A DNA stretch of 64,000 bases from CBDCVA01 sp965222935 [NCBI: Candidatus Latescibacterota bacterium] (GTDB taxonomy: Bacteria > Latescibacterota > CBDCVA01): NCBI GenBank assembly GCA_965222935.1, contig CBDCVA010000001.1, positions 434,001 through 498,000 of the forward strand, in the 5' to 3' direction. Below the pieces are notes generated by a model, which had not been told where the DNA came from, searched no databases, and worked only from the letters and a program-made list of their open reading frames with translations. Position numbers and translations under genes: made by a program. Shown here piece after piece: positions 1-9,429 of the stretch (the stretch's first letter is position 1; each line of letters starts with the position of its first letter).

Positions 1-279
1 ATCGTCGAGCTCCAGCTCGGGCTCCTTTCGGAGCGAGTGAGCGACCGAGCCGGACTCGCGCTCGAGTGGACACCGGCTGCCCTCGAGCTGTTGGCCGACC
101 GGGGCTACGAGCCCGCCTATGGTGCCAGGCCGCTCAAGCGCCTCATCCAGCGCGCGGTCGAGAACCCGATGGCGATGGGAGTGCTGGAAGGCCGCTATCG
201 AGAAGGTGATACCACTCTCCTCGATAGGCAAGGGGAAGAGTTGATTCTGACGGCCCGGACCCTGACCCGAGCGGCTTAA
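1..279 (+). CDS. clpB: ATP-dependent chaperone ClpB, C-terminal end (partial)
   Basis: The reading frame is open from the first base and ends at a TAA, giving the last 92 residues of a protein that begins outside the window. The sequence has the C-terminal small domain (D2-small) of ClpB/Hsp100: LLADRGYEPAYGARPLKR followed by an Ile-Gln-Arg helix and a short beta tail. In the family this hexameric AAA+ disaggregase works with DnaK to resolubilise aggregated proteins in the cytoplasm. The YGARPLKR motif is typical of ClpB/ClpA/ClpC, and the short tail fits ClpB best. It converges on the minus-strand UVR gene, with 33 nt between the stops. No domain upstream can be judged. Confidence 0.93.
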   Translation: MVELQLGLLSERVSDRAGLALEWTPAALELLADRGYEPAYGARPLKRLIQRAVENPMAMGVLEGRYREGDTTLLDRQGEELILTARTLTRAA

Positions 280-312
280 ACGCGTCGCGTGGGCCGAGCG
301 TGCGGCTGGCGG

Positions 313-1089
313 CTAGACGCTCCCGTCCGCATCGCAGTACGTGCGCAGGATGTCGCGCAGCTTCGCCGCTCCCTCGAAGTCCTCCGCCTCGATGGCGGCT
401 TCCAGTTTCTGCCGCAGCCTGCGCTCCGCCGAAGAGACGCCCTGACGGCGGATCCCGTCGCCCATGGCGCGCAGCACGCCCAGTTCAAGGCTGTGGGCGA
501 TCTTCTCGGGCTCGCCGGACTCCCGGTAAAAATCGCGAATCTTGGACATCCCCTCTTCGATCTCGCCGAGGGCTTCTTCCGCGTCATCGTGCTCAAGCGA
601 GAGGGAAGCGCGGGCGCGCGTGTTCATCATCAGGATGTAGGGGCGGAATTCCTGAAAGGCTTCGCGGTCGTCTTCGTCAGCGGCGTAAGTCTTCATCAAG
701 TCGAGCACGCGCAGGTTCCGTGCGGTGTCGCGCGTGACGCGCTCATAATCACCGAGCTTGAGTAGGCTCAGGTAGCGGTAGTAGTACTGGATGGCCTCGC
801 CACGTAACTCATCGCACATCTCGCTCGAGAGGGAAAAGCCCTGCTCTGTCCCATGAGCCTTGCGCTTCTGGGTGAGGTGGCTCTCGTAGTAAGCCAGGTG
901 CGACTCGTGGCCCTGGGGGCGTTCCCCGTCCGGACGACCGTCGAGTTCCATTTGGAGCAGCCCCATATCCAGGCGCATCTGCACCTTCTCCAGCCCATCG
1001 TCGCCCAGGATCTTACGGACGATCAGGTCCACCTCGGGGTCGAAGGCCCAGCCCTCGAGAATCGGGGAGATATCGGTCTTCTCAGTCAT
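313..1089 (-). CDS. UVR-motif (UvrB/UvrC-type) domain protein
   Basis: 258-aa cytoplasmic protein, highly charged and largely alpha-helical. The last ~40 residues form a UVR motif (LRQKLEAAIEAEDFEGAAKL), the helical hairpin by which UvrB binds UvrC; it also occurs in McsA and ClpC-like proteins. The N-terminal ~200 residues match nothing I recognise, and no nuclease or helicase motif is visible, so this is not uvrB or uvrC. It starts 7 nt after the moaE stop and is probably last in the DUF502-moaD-moaE transcript. A protein-protein adaptor role is inference. The UVR call is firm; the overall function is unknown. Confidence 0.8.
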   Translation of the reverse strand: MTEKTDISPILEGWAFDPEVDLIVRKILGDDGLEKVQMRLDMGLLQMELDGRPDGERPQGHESHLAYYESHLTQKRKAHGTEQGFSLSSEMCDELRGEAIQYYYRYLSLLKLGDYERVTRDTARNLRVLDLMKTYAADEDDREAFQEFRPYILMMNTRARASLSLEHDDAEEALGEIEEGMSKIRDFYRESGEPEKIAHSLELGVLRAMGDGIRRQGVSSAERRLRQKLEAAIEAEDFEGAAKLRDILRTYCDADGSV

Positions 1090-1096
1090 GGTTCCG

Positions 1097-1498
1097 CTAC
1101 TTCCACGACGCTCCCGCGGGCGTCGTCTCCTTCTTCCAGATCGGGACGGTCTCCTTGAGCCTGTCGATGGTGTATATACACGCCTCGAAGGCCGCCTGAC
1201 GGTGCGGTGCCGCGATGGCGATGGCGACGCTTGCCTCGCCGACCGCCAACCGACCTAAGCGGTGAACGATGGCCACTTTTCCGATCGGCCAACGCACCCG
1301 TGCCTCGGCGATGACCTCACGCATTTTCTTGAGAGCCAGCTCGTTGTAGGCTTCGTACTCCAAGCCCTCTGCCTCTTCGCCCACGTCCGAGCTGTTGCGG
1401 ACCACCCCCGTGAACGTCGCGACGGCGCCGTCGGAGTCTTCCCGTACTTGCTCGAGCAAAGCGCCGGTATCAATGACATCGTACGTAATCTCAACCAT
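1097..1498 (-). CDS. moaE: Molybdopterin synthase catalytic subunit MoaE
   Basis: 133 aa. MoaE pairs with thiocarboxylated MoaD to convert cyclic pyranopterin monophosphate into molybdopterin. Family hallmarks are present: a VATFTGVVR-type segment near residue 30, YEAYNELALKKM, HRLGRLAVGEASVAIA, the AxHRxxAF segment (APHRQAAFEA) and IDRLKETVPIWKKE containing the active-site lysines. Length is slightly below the usual ~150 aa. The ATG at 1498 overlaps the end of moaD by 8 nt, which implies translational coupling; the longer upstream frame is only the other-frame shadow of moaD. No other molybdenum-cofactor gene is in the window. Confidence 0.95.
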   Translation of the reverse strand: MVEITYDVIDTGALLEQVREDSDGAVATFTGVVRNSSDVGEEAEGLEYEAYNELALKKMREVIAEARVRWPIGKVAIVHRLGRLAVGEASVAIAIAAPHRQAAFEACIYTIDRLKETVPIWKKETTPAGASWK

Positions 1499-1745
1499 CT
1501 CTGCCTCCGGATACGGGCGGCAGAAACGCCACCTCATCACCGTTCGTGAGGGCCGCGTCTCGTGGTACGATCGTTTGATTGACTGAGTAAGAGAGCGCTG
1601 CGCCGTAAGCCCACAGCTCCGGGTGGCGTGCCGCCAGCGTTTCCCAGACGTCCGCCACCGTCGCTCCCTCAGCGATTTCCAGGGCCAACGTTCCTGCACC
1701 GGCGACGTCTTTGAGCGCAGCGAAAAGCCGCACGTTCACCCGCAT
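1491..1745 (-). CDS. moaD: Molybdopterin synthase sulfur carrier subunit MoaD
   Basis: 84-aa beta-grasp protein of the ubiquitin/ThiS/MoaD fold, which carries sulfur as a C-terminal thiocarboxylate. It begins MRVNVRLFAALKD; I chose the ATG at 1745 because GGAGG lies just upstream, although an in-frame ATG at 1760 is possible. The C-terminus contains the expected VAFLPPVSGG but continues RDG before the stop. Mature MoaD normally ends exactly at GG, so the tail would block adenylation unless removed. It overlaps moaE by 8 nt and follows the DUF502 gene by about 100 nt. Confidence 0.9.
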   Translation of the reverse strand: MRVNVRLFAALKDVAGAGTLALEIAEGATVADVWETLAARHPELWAYGAALSYSVNQTIVPRDAALTNGDEVAFLPPVSGGRDG

Positions 1746-1846
1746 CGAGGTGCCCTCCATGGCGCTAGAGCGAACCATTGGGTGATCCTTGGGATTGTAC
1801 AAGTTAAAGCACGTTCTGCGCAAGGGAAGCCCCGTGGACTAGAGGG

Positions 1847-2548
1847 TTAGGATCCCCCCGTGGGCTTGCTATCAACCAGTTGCGCACCTGCGGCGGGAGG
1901 GACCTCAGGGCTTGGAACGGGGCCGCCGCGCTCGAGCGGGGCCACCTCGGCACGGGACCCCTGTCTGCTCGGCATCACGATGCCACCGGAAGCAAGGAGC
2001 TGCACTGCTTCTTCGAAGGTCAGGCGCGTGTCCTCAACGGTGTCCGGCTGGACGAACATGGTATAGCCCGTGATCGGGTTGGGAGAGCTGGGGACAAAGA
2101 GAGTCAGGAGCATCTCACCGGTGCGAGGATCGGGCATCCTGCCCGTGACGAAGGCCAGAGACTTGATCCCCTGACGCGGGTACTCGACGAGGACGATGCG
2201 TGCGCGGTGCGCATTTTGGCCCTGCGAGAACACTTCGAGCACCTGCTTGGTGCTGCTGTGAATCATATTGACCATTGGCAGCCTGAACAAGAGCCCCTCG
2301 AACACTCGCACGAGCCGTCGGCCGAACACGTTGGTCCCCACAAGCCCGGCGAGGTAGATCATCGCGACCGTTGCCAGAAGCCCTAAGCCGAATACCTCCA
2401 CGCCCAACCAGCGTTGGACTACGGGTGCCATGAGCGCATCGGCCCACTGCAAAAGAGCGTGCAGGATGAAGACCGTCACTCCCACGGGCGCGATCAACGC
2501 CAGACCCGGCAGAAACTTCGCCTTGAAATGTCCTAGTAGCTCACCCAT
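1847..2548 (-). CDS. DUF502 family membrane protein
   Basis: 233 aa. An N-terminal segment (FKAKFLPGLALIAPVGVTVF) and a second hydrophobic helix (FGLGLLATVAMIYLAGLVGT) form two transmembrane spans. They are followed by the DUF502 soluble region with LPMVNMIHSSTKQV and the VFVPSSPNP-like stretch FVPSSPNPITGYTM, where Pro-Asn-Pro is a family signature. The tail is proline-rich and variable. The ATG at 2548 is preferred because it precedes the conserved start; one 48 nt further upstream is possible. The function of DUF502 is not established. It heads the minus-strand cluster with moaD, moaE and the UVR gene and diverges from the plus-strand glycosyltransferase-like gene. Confidence 0.88.
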   Translation of the reverse strand: MGELLGHFKAKFLPGLALIAPVGVTVFILHALLQWADALMAPVVQRWLGVEVFGLGLLATVAMIYLAGLVGTNVFGRRLVRVFEGLLFRLPMVNMIHSSTKQVLEVFSQGQNAHRARIVLVEYPRQGIKSLAFVTGRMPDPRTGEMLLTLFVPSSPNPITGYTMFVQPDTVEDTRLTFEEAVQLLASGGIVMPSRQGSRAEVAPLERGGPVPSPEVPPAAGAQLVDSKPTGGS

Positions 2549-2766
2549 GATTCGCCCGTCTAGTGGCGGTGAAGGTTCTATTCTAAAGCCGCACATTCAA
2601 GGTACGCTCCGGCCCCACGCGCGGCAAGTGACGTGCTCGCCACCTAGGGTGTGACCCACACAGGATGGACCCAATTGCGACGGCAGGTGGCCTCGGCTAT
2701 CTTCAACATCGGTATTTTTCACGGCTCTTTTTCGGGAAGAGCCGCTAGGGAGGTCTGTCACTCGTC

Positions 2767-4791
2767 GTGCCATCATCCGGTGGACGGCCCAAAGCCGCAT
2801 CCGCACTGCAGGCAAGCACCGCGGTTACACTTGCCGCTCTCGTCTTTGCCCTCATAGCGGCAGCCATCGCGGCGTCGAGCCCTGCTCGGACCTTCTGGAT
2901 CTGTGACGCGGGCAACAAGGCCATCCTGACGCAGAGCCTCTTGCACCACCGGTTCGCCAGCGCCCACTTGGACTACCCTGGCCGCGCGCATGACCCTACG
3001 CTCGTGCACTTTCCCATTGACTTGCCTTTCGCCTCGCGCGCGGGCGATCAATTCTACTCGCAGTACCCTATCGCCTTCGCCGCCATCGTCGCCCCCTGGT
3101 ACGCTCTTTTCGGCCCCAGAGGGTTCTACCTCGTGCCGCTTCTGGCGGCGACGGCCGCTGTGTGGCTCTTGGGCCGGTTCGCCATGCGCGCGTTCGGGTC
3201 TTGGTGGGCGGCCGTGGTGGCGCTCACGGCGGGCCTCGCTACACCGCTAGTCTTCTACGCAGTGACCTTCTGGGAGCACTCGGTCACCGTGGCGCTGGCT
3301 CTTGGGGCGTTGCTCCTATCGGCTGGTGCCCCCAACAGCCCGACACCTGGCGGTCGGCGGCTGGTCCTGGCGGGTGCCCTGGTAGGCTTGGCGTGCTGGT
3401 TCCGGCAGGAGTTGATTCTGGTGGCCTTCGCCCTGGCGGGCGGGCAGTTGTGGGCGGGCCGGTCGAAGCGCGCAGCATCGATGCTCGTCGTCGGCACCCT
3501 GGCGGCGTTATTGCCGCTGTGGATCTGGAATTCCATCACAAGTGGCCATCCGCTGGGCTTCCACGTCCAGAACAACCTGGCTCCCGCGGCAGAGCGCTGG
3601 CAGGGGACGGGTCTGGGACTGGCCTGGATGCTCGTGAGCGAGCGATTGGTGGTGGCCTACGCGCTCGGGGTGGCTTCGACGCGGGAGATTCCCCTCGGTC
3701 TGGTGCGAGCGCTGCCGATCCTAGCGGTGGTCGCTTCGGCGCTCGTGCCCGAGCGACGCCAGGGGTGGCGCATGGGCCTCGTGGCCGGTGGGGCGTTCAT
3801 CGGCGTCGTGAGCTGGGCCGTTGGGACCCGCGAAGCCCTGGCTTCACCGGGACCCATTCGCCAGACAGGATGGTCGAACGGGCTGCTGCACAAAGTGCCT
3901 CTGGTAGCGCTGGCAGGCCTGGGCGTCCGCGCGCTAACGAGTGGACCGAAAGCGGACACCTGGCGCGTAGCGGCCGCAGGCGCGCTGGGATTCATCGGCG
4001 CCGCCACCCTGTTCGCGCCGCGTCCGATGGTCCTGGGTTTTCACTGGGGGCCAAGGCTCTACCTGCCCGCGATACCTGTGCTGGCCGTCTTCGCATGGGC
4101 AGGTGCTGCGCATCTGGCTCGTGGAGCACCCGCACGATGGCGCTGGATCCCTTGGACCACTCTCGTGGTTCTCGCGGTCCTCTCGGGAGCATCTCAGGCG
4201 CATGGCCTGTGGCTGCTCCACCACAAGAAACAAGCTTCGGAGCGCGTTGCGCAGGCCCTCGAGGCGGCTCCGGAGACGGCGGTCGTCACAACCTCGTGGT
4301 TCCTCCCGCAGGAGATGGCGAGCCTCTATTACAGCAAAGCGTTCCTTCTCGCCACGCGGCAGGACGGTCTTGAAGAGATGATGCTCAATCTCCACGCGGG
4401 CGGCGTACACCGCTTCCTGCTCGCCACTCACCTCGCCAGGCCGTTGGGCGAACGGCTGGGGCCGCTTCGGCTCGAGCTGCGCGAGTCGGTCCGCTCGCAG
4501 CCGGTGCGCTACATGGATTTCGACATCGTGACGTGCGAGTTCCTCGACGAAGCTGATGTGGCCGCGGCGCACGAACTGAGCGGTGCCTACTTGCGCGTCG
4601 GGGAGCGGTATCTGGCGGCCGGCCGGCCTGCGCTCGGTGCCGAGCGGCTTCGAGCTGCAGTGGTCATTGATCCGCACCTGGGTCGTGCCTATGCGCTGCT
4701 GGCGCGGGCGTACACGGTGCTGGGACGCCTTGCGGACGCTGCGTGGGCGGAGGAGCAAGCGCGCGAACTGGGTGCGCTGCCCTCACCGTGA
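2767..4791 (+). CDS. Polytopic membrane glycosyltransferase-like protein with C-terminal TPR
   Basis: 674 aa, GTG start behind a GGGAGG. About ten hydrophobic segments span residues ~15-490. An acidic CDAGNKAI segment near residue 48 lies in the first extracytoplasmic loop, as in GT39/PMT-type and related GT-C enzymes that use lipid-linked sugars. Residues ~500-590 form a soluble domain, and ~595-670 hold two TPR-like helix pairs (LSGAYLRVGERYLAAGRPAL and LLARAYTVLGRLADAAWAEE). The GT-C assignment is from topology and the acidic loop only; no specific family is certain. It stands alone between the DUF502 cluster and the ffh operon. Acceptor and donor are unknown. Confidence 0.6.
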   Translation: MPSSGGRPKAASALQASTAVTLAALVFALIAAAIAASSPARTFWICDAGNKAILTQSLLHHRFASAHLDYPGRAHDPTLVHFPIDLPFASRAGDQFYSQYPIAFAAIVAPWYALFGPRGFYLVPLLAATAAVWLLGRFAMRAFGSWWAAVVALTAGLATPLVFYAVTFWEHSVTVALALGALLLSAGAPNSPTPGGRRLVLAGALVGLACWFRQELILVAFALAGGQLWAGRSKRAASMLVVGTLAALLPLWIWNSITSGHPLGFHVQNNLAPAAERWQGTGLGLAWMLVSERLVVAYALGVASTREIPLGLVRALPILAVVASALVPERRQGWRMGLVAGGAFIGVVSWAVGTREALASPGPIRQTGWSNGLLHKVPLVALAGLGVRALTSGPKADTWRVAAAGALGFIGAATLFAPRPMVLGFHWGPRLYLPAIPVLAVFAWAGAAHLARGAPARWRWIPWTTLVVLAVLSGASQAHGLWLLHHKKQASERVAQALEAAPETAVVTTSWFLPQEMASLYYSKAFLLATRQDGLEEMMLNLHAGGVHRFLLATHLARPLGERLGPLRLELRESVRSQPVRYMDFDIVTCEFLDEADVAAAHELSGAYLRVGERYLAAGRPALGAERLRAAVVIDPHLGRAYALLARAYTVLGRLADAAWAEEQARELGALPSP

Positions 4792-4855
4792 ACGCGTTGG
4801 CCGTTTTCAAACCGCCAACGGAAACCCGTGCCATCCTGCGCCCTCCGAACGTGTT

Positions 4856-4881
4856 CCCCTCCCTACTCGTGCGGGGAGAGG
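4856..4881. repeat. Intergenic palindromic repeat, C-rich/G-rich type
   Basis: CCCCTCCCTACTCGTGCGGGGAGAGG forms a hairpin of CCCCTCCC against GGGGAGAGG. A close relative occurs at 9351-9374 in another intergenic space, so this looks like a dispersed small palindromic element rather than a gene-specific terminator. Confidence 0.55.
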
Positions 4882-4957
4882 TGTGGATGGGAGAAATTCT
4901 CTTTCCCCTCATTGCTAGCGGGAAAGGGTTAGGGAGGAGTCCGGGCAACAAGATAGC

Positions 4958-4987
4958 TTGCAAAAGGCTATACGCTATGGATATATT
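4958..4987 (+). promoter_or_regulatory. Sigma70-type promoter for the ffh operon
   Basis: TTGCAA (4958-4963), an 18-nt spacer and TATATT (4982-4987) lie about 33 nt before the ffh start codon. A strong Shine-Dalgarno AGGAGG follows at 5008-5013. The predicted leader is short, about 25-30 nt. This is the most convincing promoter in the 228-nt gap. Confidence 0.6.
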
Positions 4988-5019
4988 CTCAAGTCTGAGA
5001 CGGAATTAGGAGGCGCCCT

Positions 5020-6339
<1,320 letters not shown>

Positions 6340-6361
6340 ACGCTGTTAAGGAGGTAAGTGG

Positions 6362-6661
6362 GTGGCGGTTAAGCTTCGTTTGACGCGCATGGGGGCCAAG
6401 AAGAGGCCCTTCTACCGGGTCGTCGCGATGGACACGCGCAGCCAGCGCGACGGCCGCTACATCGAGGCGGTCGGCCACTATAATCCGATCGTTGAACCAC
6501 CCGATGTGACGCTCGATGAGCCGAAAATCTTGGCATGGCTGGATCGCGGCGCGCTCCCGACCGATACGGTGAGGTCGCTTCTACAAGCTCACGGCGTCCT
6601 ACGGCGCTGGCGGGAGGCGAAGGCAGATGAAGGTGAGCCGCTCGAAGAGGCCGAGGCTTAG
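6362..6661 (+). CDS. rpsP: 30S ribosomal protein S16
   Basis: 99 aa, GTG start with AAGGAGG upstream. The start VKLRLTRMGAKKRPFYRVV and YNPIVEPP are diagnostic of bS16, an early assembly protein of the small subunit. The frame ends at TAG (6659-6661) after an acidic EGEPLEEAEA tail. The codons after that stop remain in frame and continue an acidic then K/R-rich, low-complexity tail (EEPEALEVSEPEAVKKPKRR) up to and into rimM, as if a C-terminal extension had been cut by an amber codon. The rimM start lies 88 nt downstream. The core protein is complete. Confidence 0.97.
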   Translation: MAVKLRLTRMGAKKRPFYRVVAMDTRSQRDGRYIEAVGHYNPIVEPPDVTLDEPKILAWLDRGALPTDTVRSLLQAHGVLRRWREAKADEGEPLEEAEA

Positions 6662-6749
6662 GTTCGAGAGGAGCCTGAGGCGCTCGAGGTCTCCGAGCCT
6701 GAAGCCGTGAAGAAACCTAAGCGGCGCAGGGTGCCGAAGCGGGTGGAGG

Positions 6750-7292
6750 ATGAGCCGAAAGAAGGCCGAACTCGAGGACCCGTCCGACGGGCGGCCCTGG
6801 CTGGTCATCGGCGACGTGGGCCGGCCCCACGGGTTGCGCGGAGAGGTGGTCGTCCGCCCGACGACCGATTTTCCCGAGCGCTTCGCAGCCGGTGAACGCC
6901 TGCGCGTGCTGCAGGATGGACGGATCATGCGGTTCGAGGTGGCTTCAGTGCGCCCCCTCTCCAAGGGTCTCGCGATCAAGTTCCACGAGGTCAGTGACCG
7001 GAACGCAGCGGATGGACTCCGTGGCGCGGAAGTGGTGATCGCTCTGGATGAAGCCCGCCCCCTGCCGGAGGGGGCCTACTATCCGCACGAACTTGTGGGA
7101 CTTGACGTCGTCGAGGAGAGCGGGGCGGCTCTGGGATGCCTGGTAGACGTGCTCGAGCTTCCCGGGGGGGGCGTCTTAGTTGTCGCGAGTGAGGGCGGCG
7201 AGCAGTACCTGCCCGCCGCCGGTGATGTGGTCCGCGACGTGGACCTAGCGCGTGGTCTGATGACCGTTTGCCTTACAGAAGAGACAGTATGA
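6750..7292 (+). CDS. rimM: Ribosome maturation factor RimM
   Basis: 180 aa. RimM assists 30S head assembly by binding S19. The N-terminal beta-barrel carries GDVGRPHGLRGEVVV, and the PRC-barrel half begins at YYPHELVGLDVV near residue 110, with a conserved LPAAGDVV-type segment near the end. ATG follows GGTGGAGG. The last 4 nt overlap trmD (ATGA), so translation is probably coupled. No khpA gene lies between rpsP and rimM, unlike many relatives. Confidence 0.95.
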   Translation: MSRKKAELEDPSDGRPWLVIGDVGRPHGLRGEVVVRPTTDFPERFAAGERLRVLQDGRIMRFEVASVRPLSKGLAIKFHEVSDRNAADGLRGAEVVIALDEARPLPEGAYYPHELVGLDVVEESGAALGCLVDVLELPGGGVLVVASEGGEQYLPAAGDVVRDVDLARGLMTVCLTEETV

Positions 7293-8032
7293 CGCCGACG
7301 CCGAGACTTCGCATCGATATCATTACGGCTGTGCCCGATGCCACGACGAGCCCTCTTGAGACGAGCATCGTCGGCAGGGCGCGGGCGGCCGGGCTGGTGG
7401 AGATCATCGTCCACCCGCTGCGCGACTACGCGCCGGACCGGCACCGCACCATCGACGATTATCCCTTCGGCGGCGGTGCGGGAATGATTCTCAAGCCTGA
7501 GCCCATCGTCCGAGCCGTAGAGGCGGCGCGGGCCATGACACCCGGACCGCACAAGGTGCTCCTGCTCTCTCCGCAGGGCCGTCGCTTTGAGCAAGGGTGG
7601 GCGAACGATCTCTCGTGCGCTTCGCACCTCATCCTGATCTGTGGCCACTACCGCGCTGTGGACGCCCGCGTAGCTCCGATCTGCGAGGCCGAGGAGCTTT
7701 CGATCGGGGATTACGTGCTCTCTGGCGGTGAGCTTCCGGCGCTTTTGGTCGTGGACGCGGTCGTGCGCCTGGTCCCCGGCGTTCTGGGCGACGCGGAATC
7801 GGCGCTTGACGATTCCTTCCAGAACGGCGGCCTCGACTGCCCTTGGTACACGCGTCCCCGCGAGTTCCGGGGGGTGTCGGTACCTGAGGTCTTACTCTCG
7901 GGCGACCACGCCGACATATGCGATTGGCGGGCACAGCAAGCCCTTCGGGCGACGGCGCTCAAGCGGCCGGATCTTTTGACGATGAACGATGAAACTCCCG
8001 AAGGCCATAGGGTGGACGAGAGGAGAAATTGA
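7289..8032 (+). CDS. trmD: tRNA (guanine37-N1)-methyltransferase TrmD
   Basis: 247 aa. TrmD makes m1G37 in tRNAs that read CNN codons, preventing frameshifting. It is a SPOUT enzyme with a trefoil knot: [17 protein letters not shown] is the substrate-binding N-terminal motif, [13 protein letters not shown] holds the knot entry, and [15 protein letters not shown] is the classic SAM-binding knot motif. The C-terminal domain has the [20 protein letters not shown] signature. The ATG at 7289 overlaps the rimM stop; its own stop overlaps the rplS ATG. Confidence 0.97.
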   Translation: MTPTPRLRIDIITAVPDATTSPLETSIVGRARAAGLVEIIVHPLRDYAPDRHRTIDDYPFGGGAGMILKPEPIVRAVEAARAMTPGPHKVLLLSPQGRRFEQGWANDLSCASHLILICGHYRAVDARVAPICEAEELSIGDYVLSGGELPALLVVDAVVRLVPGVLGDAESALDDSFQNGGLDCPWYTRPREFRGVSVPEVLLSGDHADICDWRAQQALRATALKRPDLLTMNDETPEGHRVDERRN

Positions 8033-8394
8033 TGGAGGTCTTGCAATTCGTTGGGCTTGATCAGAAGAAGACCGACGTCCCTGAGTTCGGCCCCGGCGAC
8101 ACCGTACGCGTGCATGTGCGGGTCATCGAAGGTGACAAGGAGCGGCTCCAGCCGTTTCAGGGCACCGTCATCCAAAGACGGGGCGCGGGACTGTCGAAGA
8201 CTTTCACCGTCCGCCGCGTGTCCGGAGGGATCGGCACCGAGCGAATCTTTCCGCTCCACTCGCCTCGCGTTGCGCGCATTGAAGTCATCCGGCGCGGCCG
8301 GGTACGCCGTGCCAAGCTCTTCTACCTGCGCGATCGCGCAGGCCGCGGGGCGCGGGTGCCGGAACGCAGTGAGCCGACCGCTTCGCGGACCTAA
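8032..8394 (+). CDS. rplS: 50S ribosomal protein L19
   Basis: 120 aa. Core bL19 motifs are present: [58 protein letters not shown] and RRAKLFYLR. bL19 sits at the subunit interface of the 50S. The ATG at 8032 overlaps the trmD stop (TGATG), with GAGGAG 7-8 nt upstream; a TTG three bases earlier is unlikely. It closes the ffh-rplS operon. The gap to larB is 54 nt, so larB may be co-transcribed. Confidence 0.97.
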   Translation: MEVLQFVGLDQKKTDVPEFGPGDTVRVHVRVIEGDKERLQPFQGTVIQRRGAGLSKTFTVRRVSGGIGTERIFPLHSPRVARIEVIRRGRVRRAKLFYLRDRAGRGARVPERSEPTASRT

Positions 8395-8448
8395 GCGCAG
8401 CCGAGCTCCAATCCGTCGCGGCGAAGGGCTGGAGGCGGGGAGACCTCG

Positions 8449-9255
8449 ATGACGCCGGAACGGTTGCTGGAACTCTTGCGCGCCGTCCAGAATGGGGAGA
8501 TGAACCCCGAGACGGCGCTTGAGACTCTGCGGTATCTGCCATTCGAGGACCTGGGTTTCGCGCGGGTGGATCATCACCGCAGCCTGCGCCAAGGCTTCCC
8601 CGAGGTCGTCTTCTGTGAGGGCAAAACGACCGAACAGGTCGTGGCCATTACCGAGCGGCTGATCGCGCACGGCGCGCCGGTCCTGGCGACGCGAGTGGCC
8701 CCCAGCGTGGCTGAAGCCCTCCTCGAAGCGCACCCCGAGGCCCAGCACAACCCGACGGCCCGTACAGTCGTCATCGATCCACGGCCTGACGGGGAACGCT
8801 CACCCGCTTCCGGGGGCCTGGTGCTCGTCATTACGGCGGGCACTTCGGACATGCCCGTCGCCGAGGAGGCTTGCGTGACGGTAGAGATCATGGGCGCACG
8901 CGCCGACCGCCTCCACGATGTGGGCGTCAGCGGCATTCACCGCCTTCTGGCGCATACCGACCGGCTGGCGGCCGCGGATGTGCTCATCGTTGTCGCCGGA
9001 ATGGAGGGCGCTCTGCCAAGTGTGGTCGGCGGGCTCGTCTCGGCGCCTGTGATCGCTGTGCCCACCAGCGTCGGTTACGGCGCGAACCTGGGGGGATTGA
9101 CGGCGCTTCTGGCCATGCTCAATAGCTGCGCCATGGGCGTGGTGGTCGTCAACATCGACAACGGCTTCGGGGCGGGCTGCGCGGCTGCGCTGATCGCCCG
9201 CAGAGTGGCACTTCGTGCGGTCACGCCACAGGAGGCGTCCGCGTCGCAAAGATGA
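8449..9255 (+). CDS. larB: Nickel-pincer cofactor biosynthesis protein LarB
   Basis: 268 aa. LarB carboxylates and hydrolyses nicotinic acid adenine dinucleotide to give the precursor of the (SCS)Ni pincer cofactor. The N-terminal helical part carries FEDLGFARVDHHRSLRQGFP and VVFCEGKT. The C-terminal PurE-like AIR carboxylase domain shows LVITAGTSDMPVAEEA, VVAGMEGALPSVVGGL and SVGYGANLGGLTALLAMLNS. Length is typical. larC follows after a 174-nt gap with palindromic repeats. Neither larE nor a LarA-type racemase is in this window. Confidence 0.95.
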   Translation: MTPERLLELLRAVQNGEMNPETALETLRYLPFEDLGFARVDHHRSLRQGFPEVVFCEGKTTEQVVAITERLIAHGAPVLATRVAPSVAEALLEAHPEAQHNPTARTVVIDPRPDGERSPASGGLVLVITAGTSDMPVAEEACVTVEIMGARADRLHDVGVSGIHRLLAHTDRLAAADVLIVVAGMEGALPSVVGGLVSAPVIAVPTSVGYGANLGGLTALLAMLNSCAMGVVVVNIDNGFGAGCAAALIARRVALRAVTPQEASASQR

Positions 9256-9271
9256 GTCCGGCGAGCAACGG

Positions 9272-9374
9272 TCCTGAGCTTGTCGAAGGATCAAAGGTGT
9301 CCCTCTCTCCGCTATGTTGGGAGAGGGGTGGAGGAGAGGGGTTCTTTTCTCCCCTCCCTGCTCGCGGGGAGGGG
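9272..9374. repeat. Intergenic palindromic repeat cluster between larB and larC
   Basis: Three parts are visible. TCCTGAGCTTGTCGAAGG at 9272-9289 is a dispersed motif that recurs with two differences at 12307-12324. A hairpin of CCCTCTCTCC against GGGAGAGGG lies at about 9301-9328. CCCCTCCCTGCTCGCGGGGAGGGG at 9351-9374 resembles the repeat at 4856. These look like small REP-type elements in intergenic DNA, not promoters. Confidence 0.6.
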
Positions 9375-9429
9375 CCGGGGTAGGGTGAGCCTGCTTGCGG
9401 GGAAAGGTCAGGCGTGAGGTGAACCCACG

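Noticed and set aside
9301-9374. Rho-independent terminator after larB
   Set aside because: Hairpins lack U-tracts and resemble a dispersed repeat also seen at 4856.
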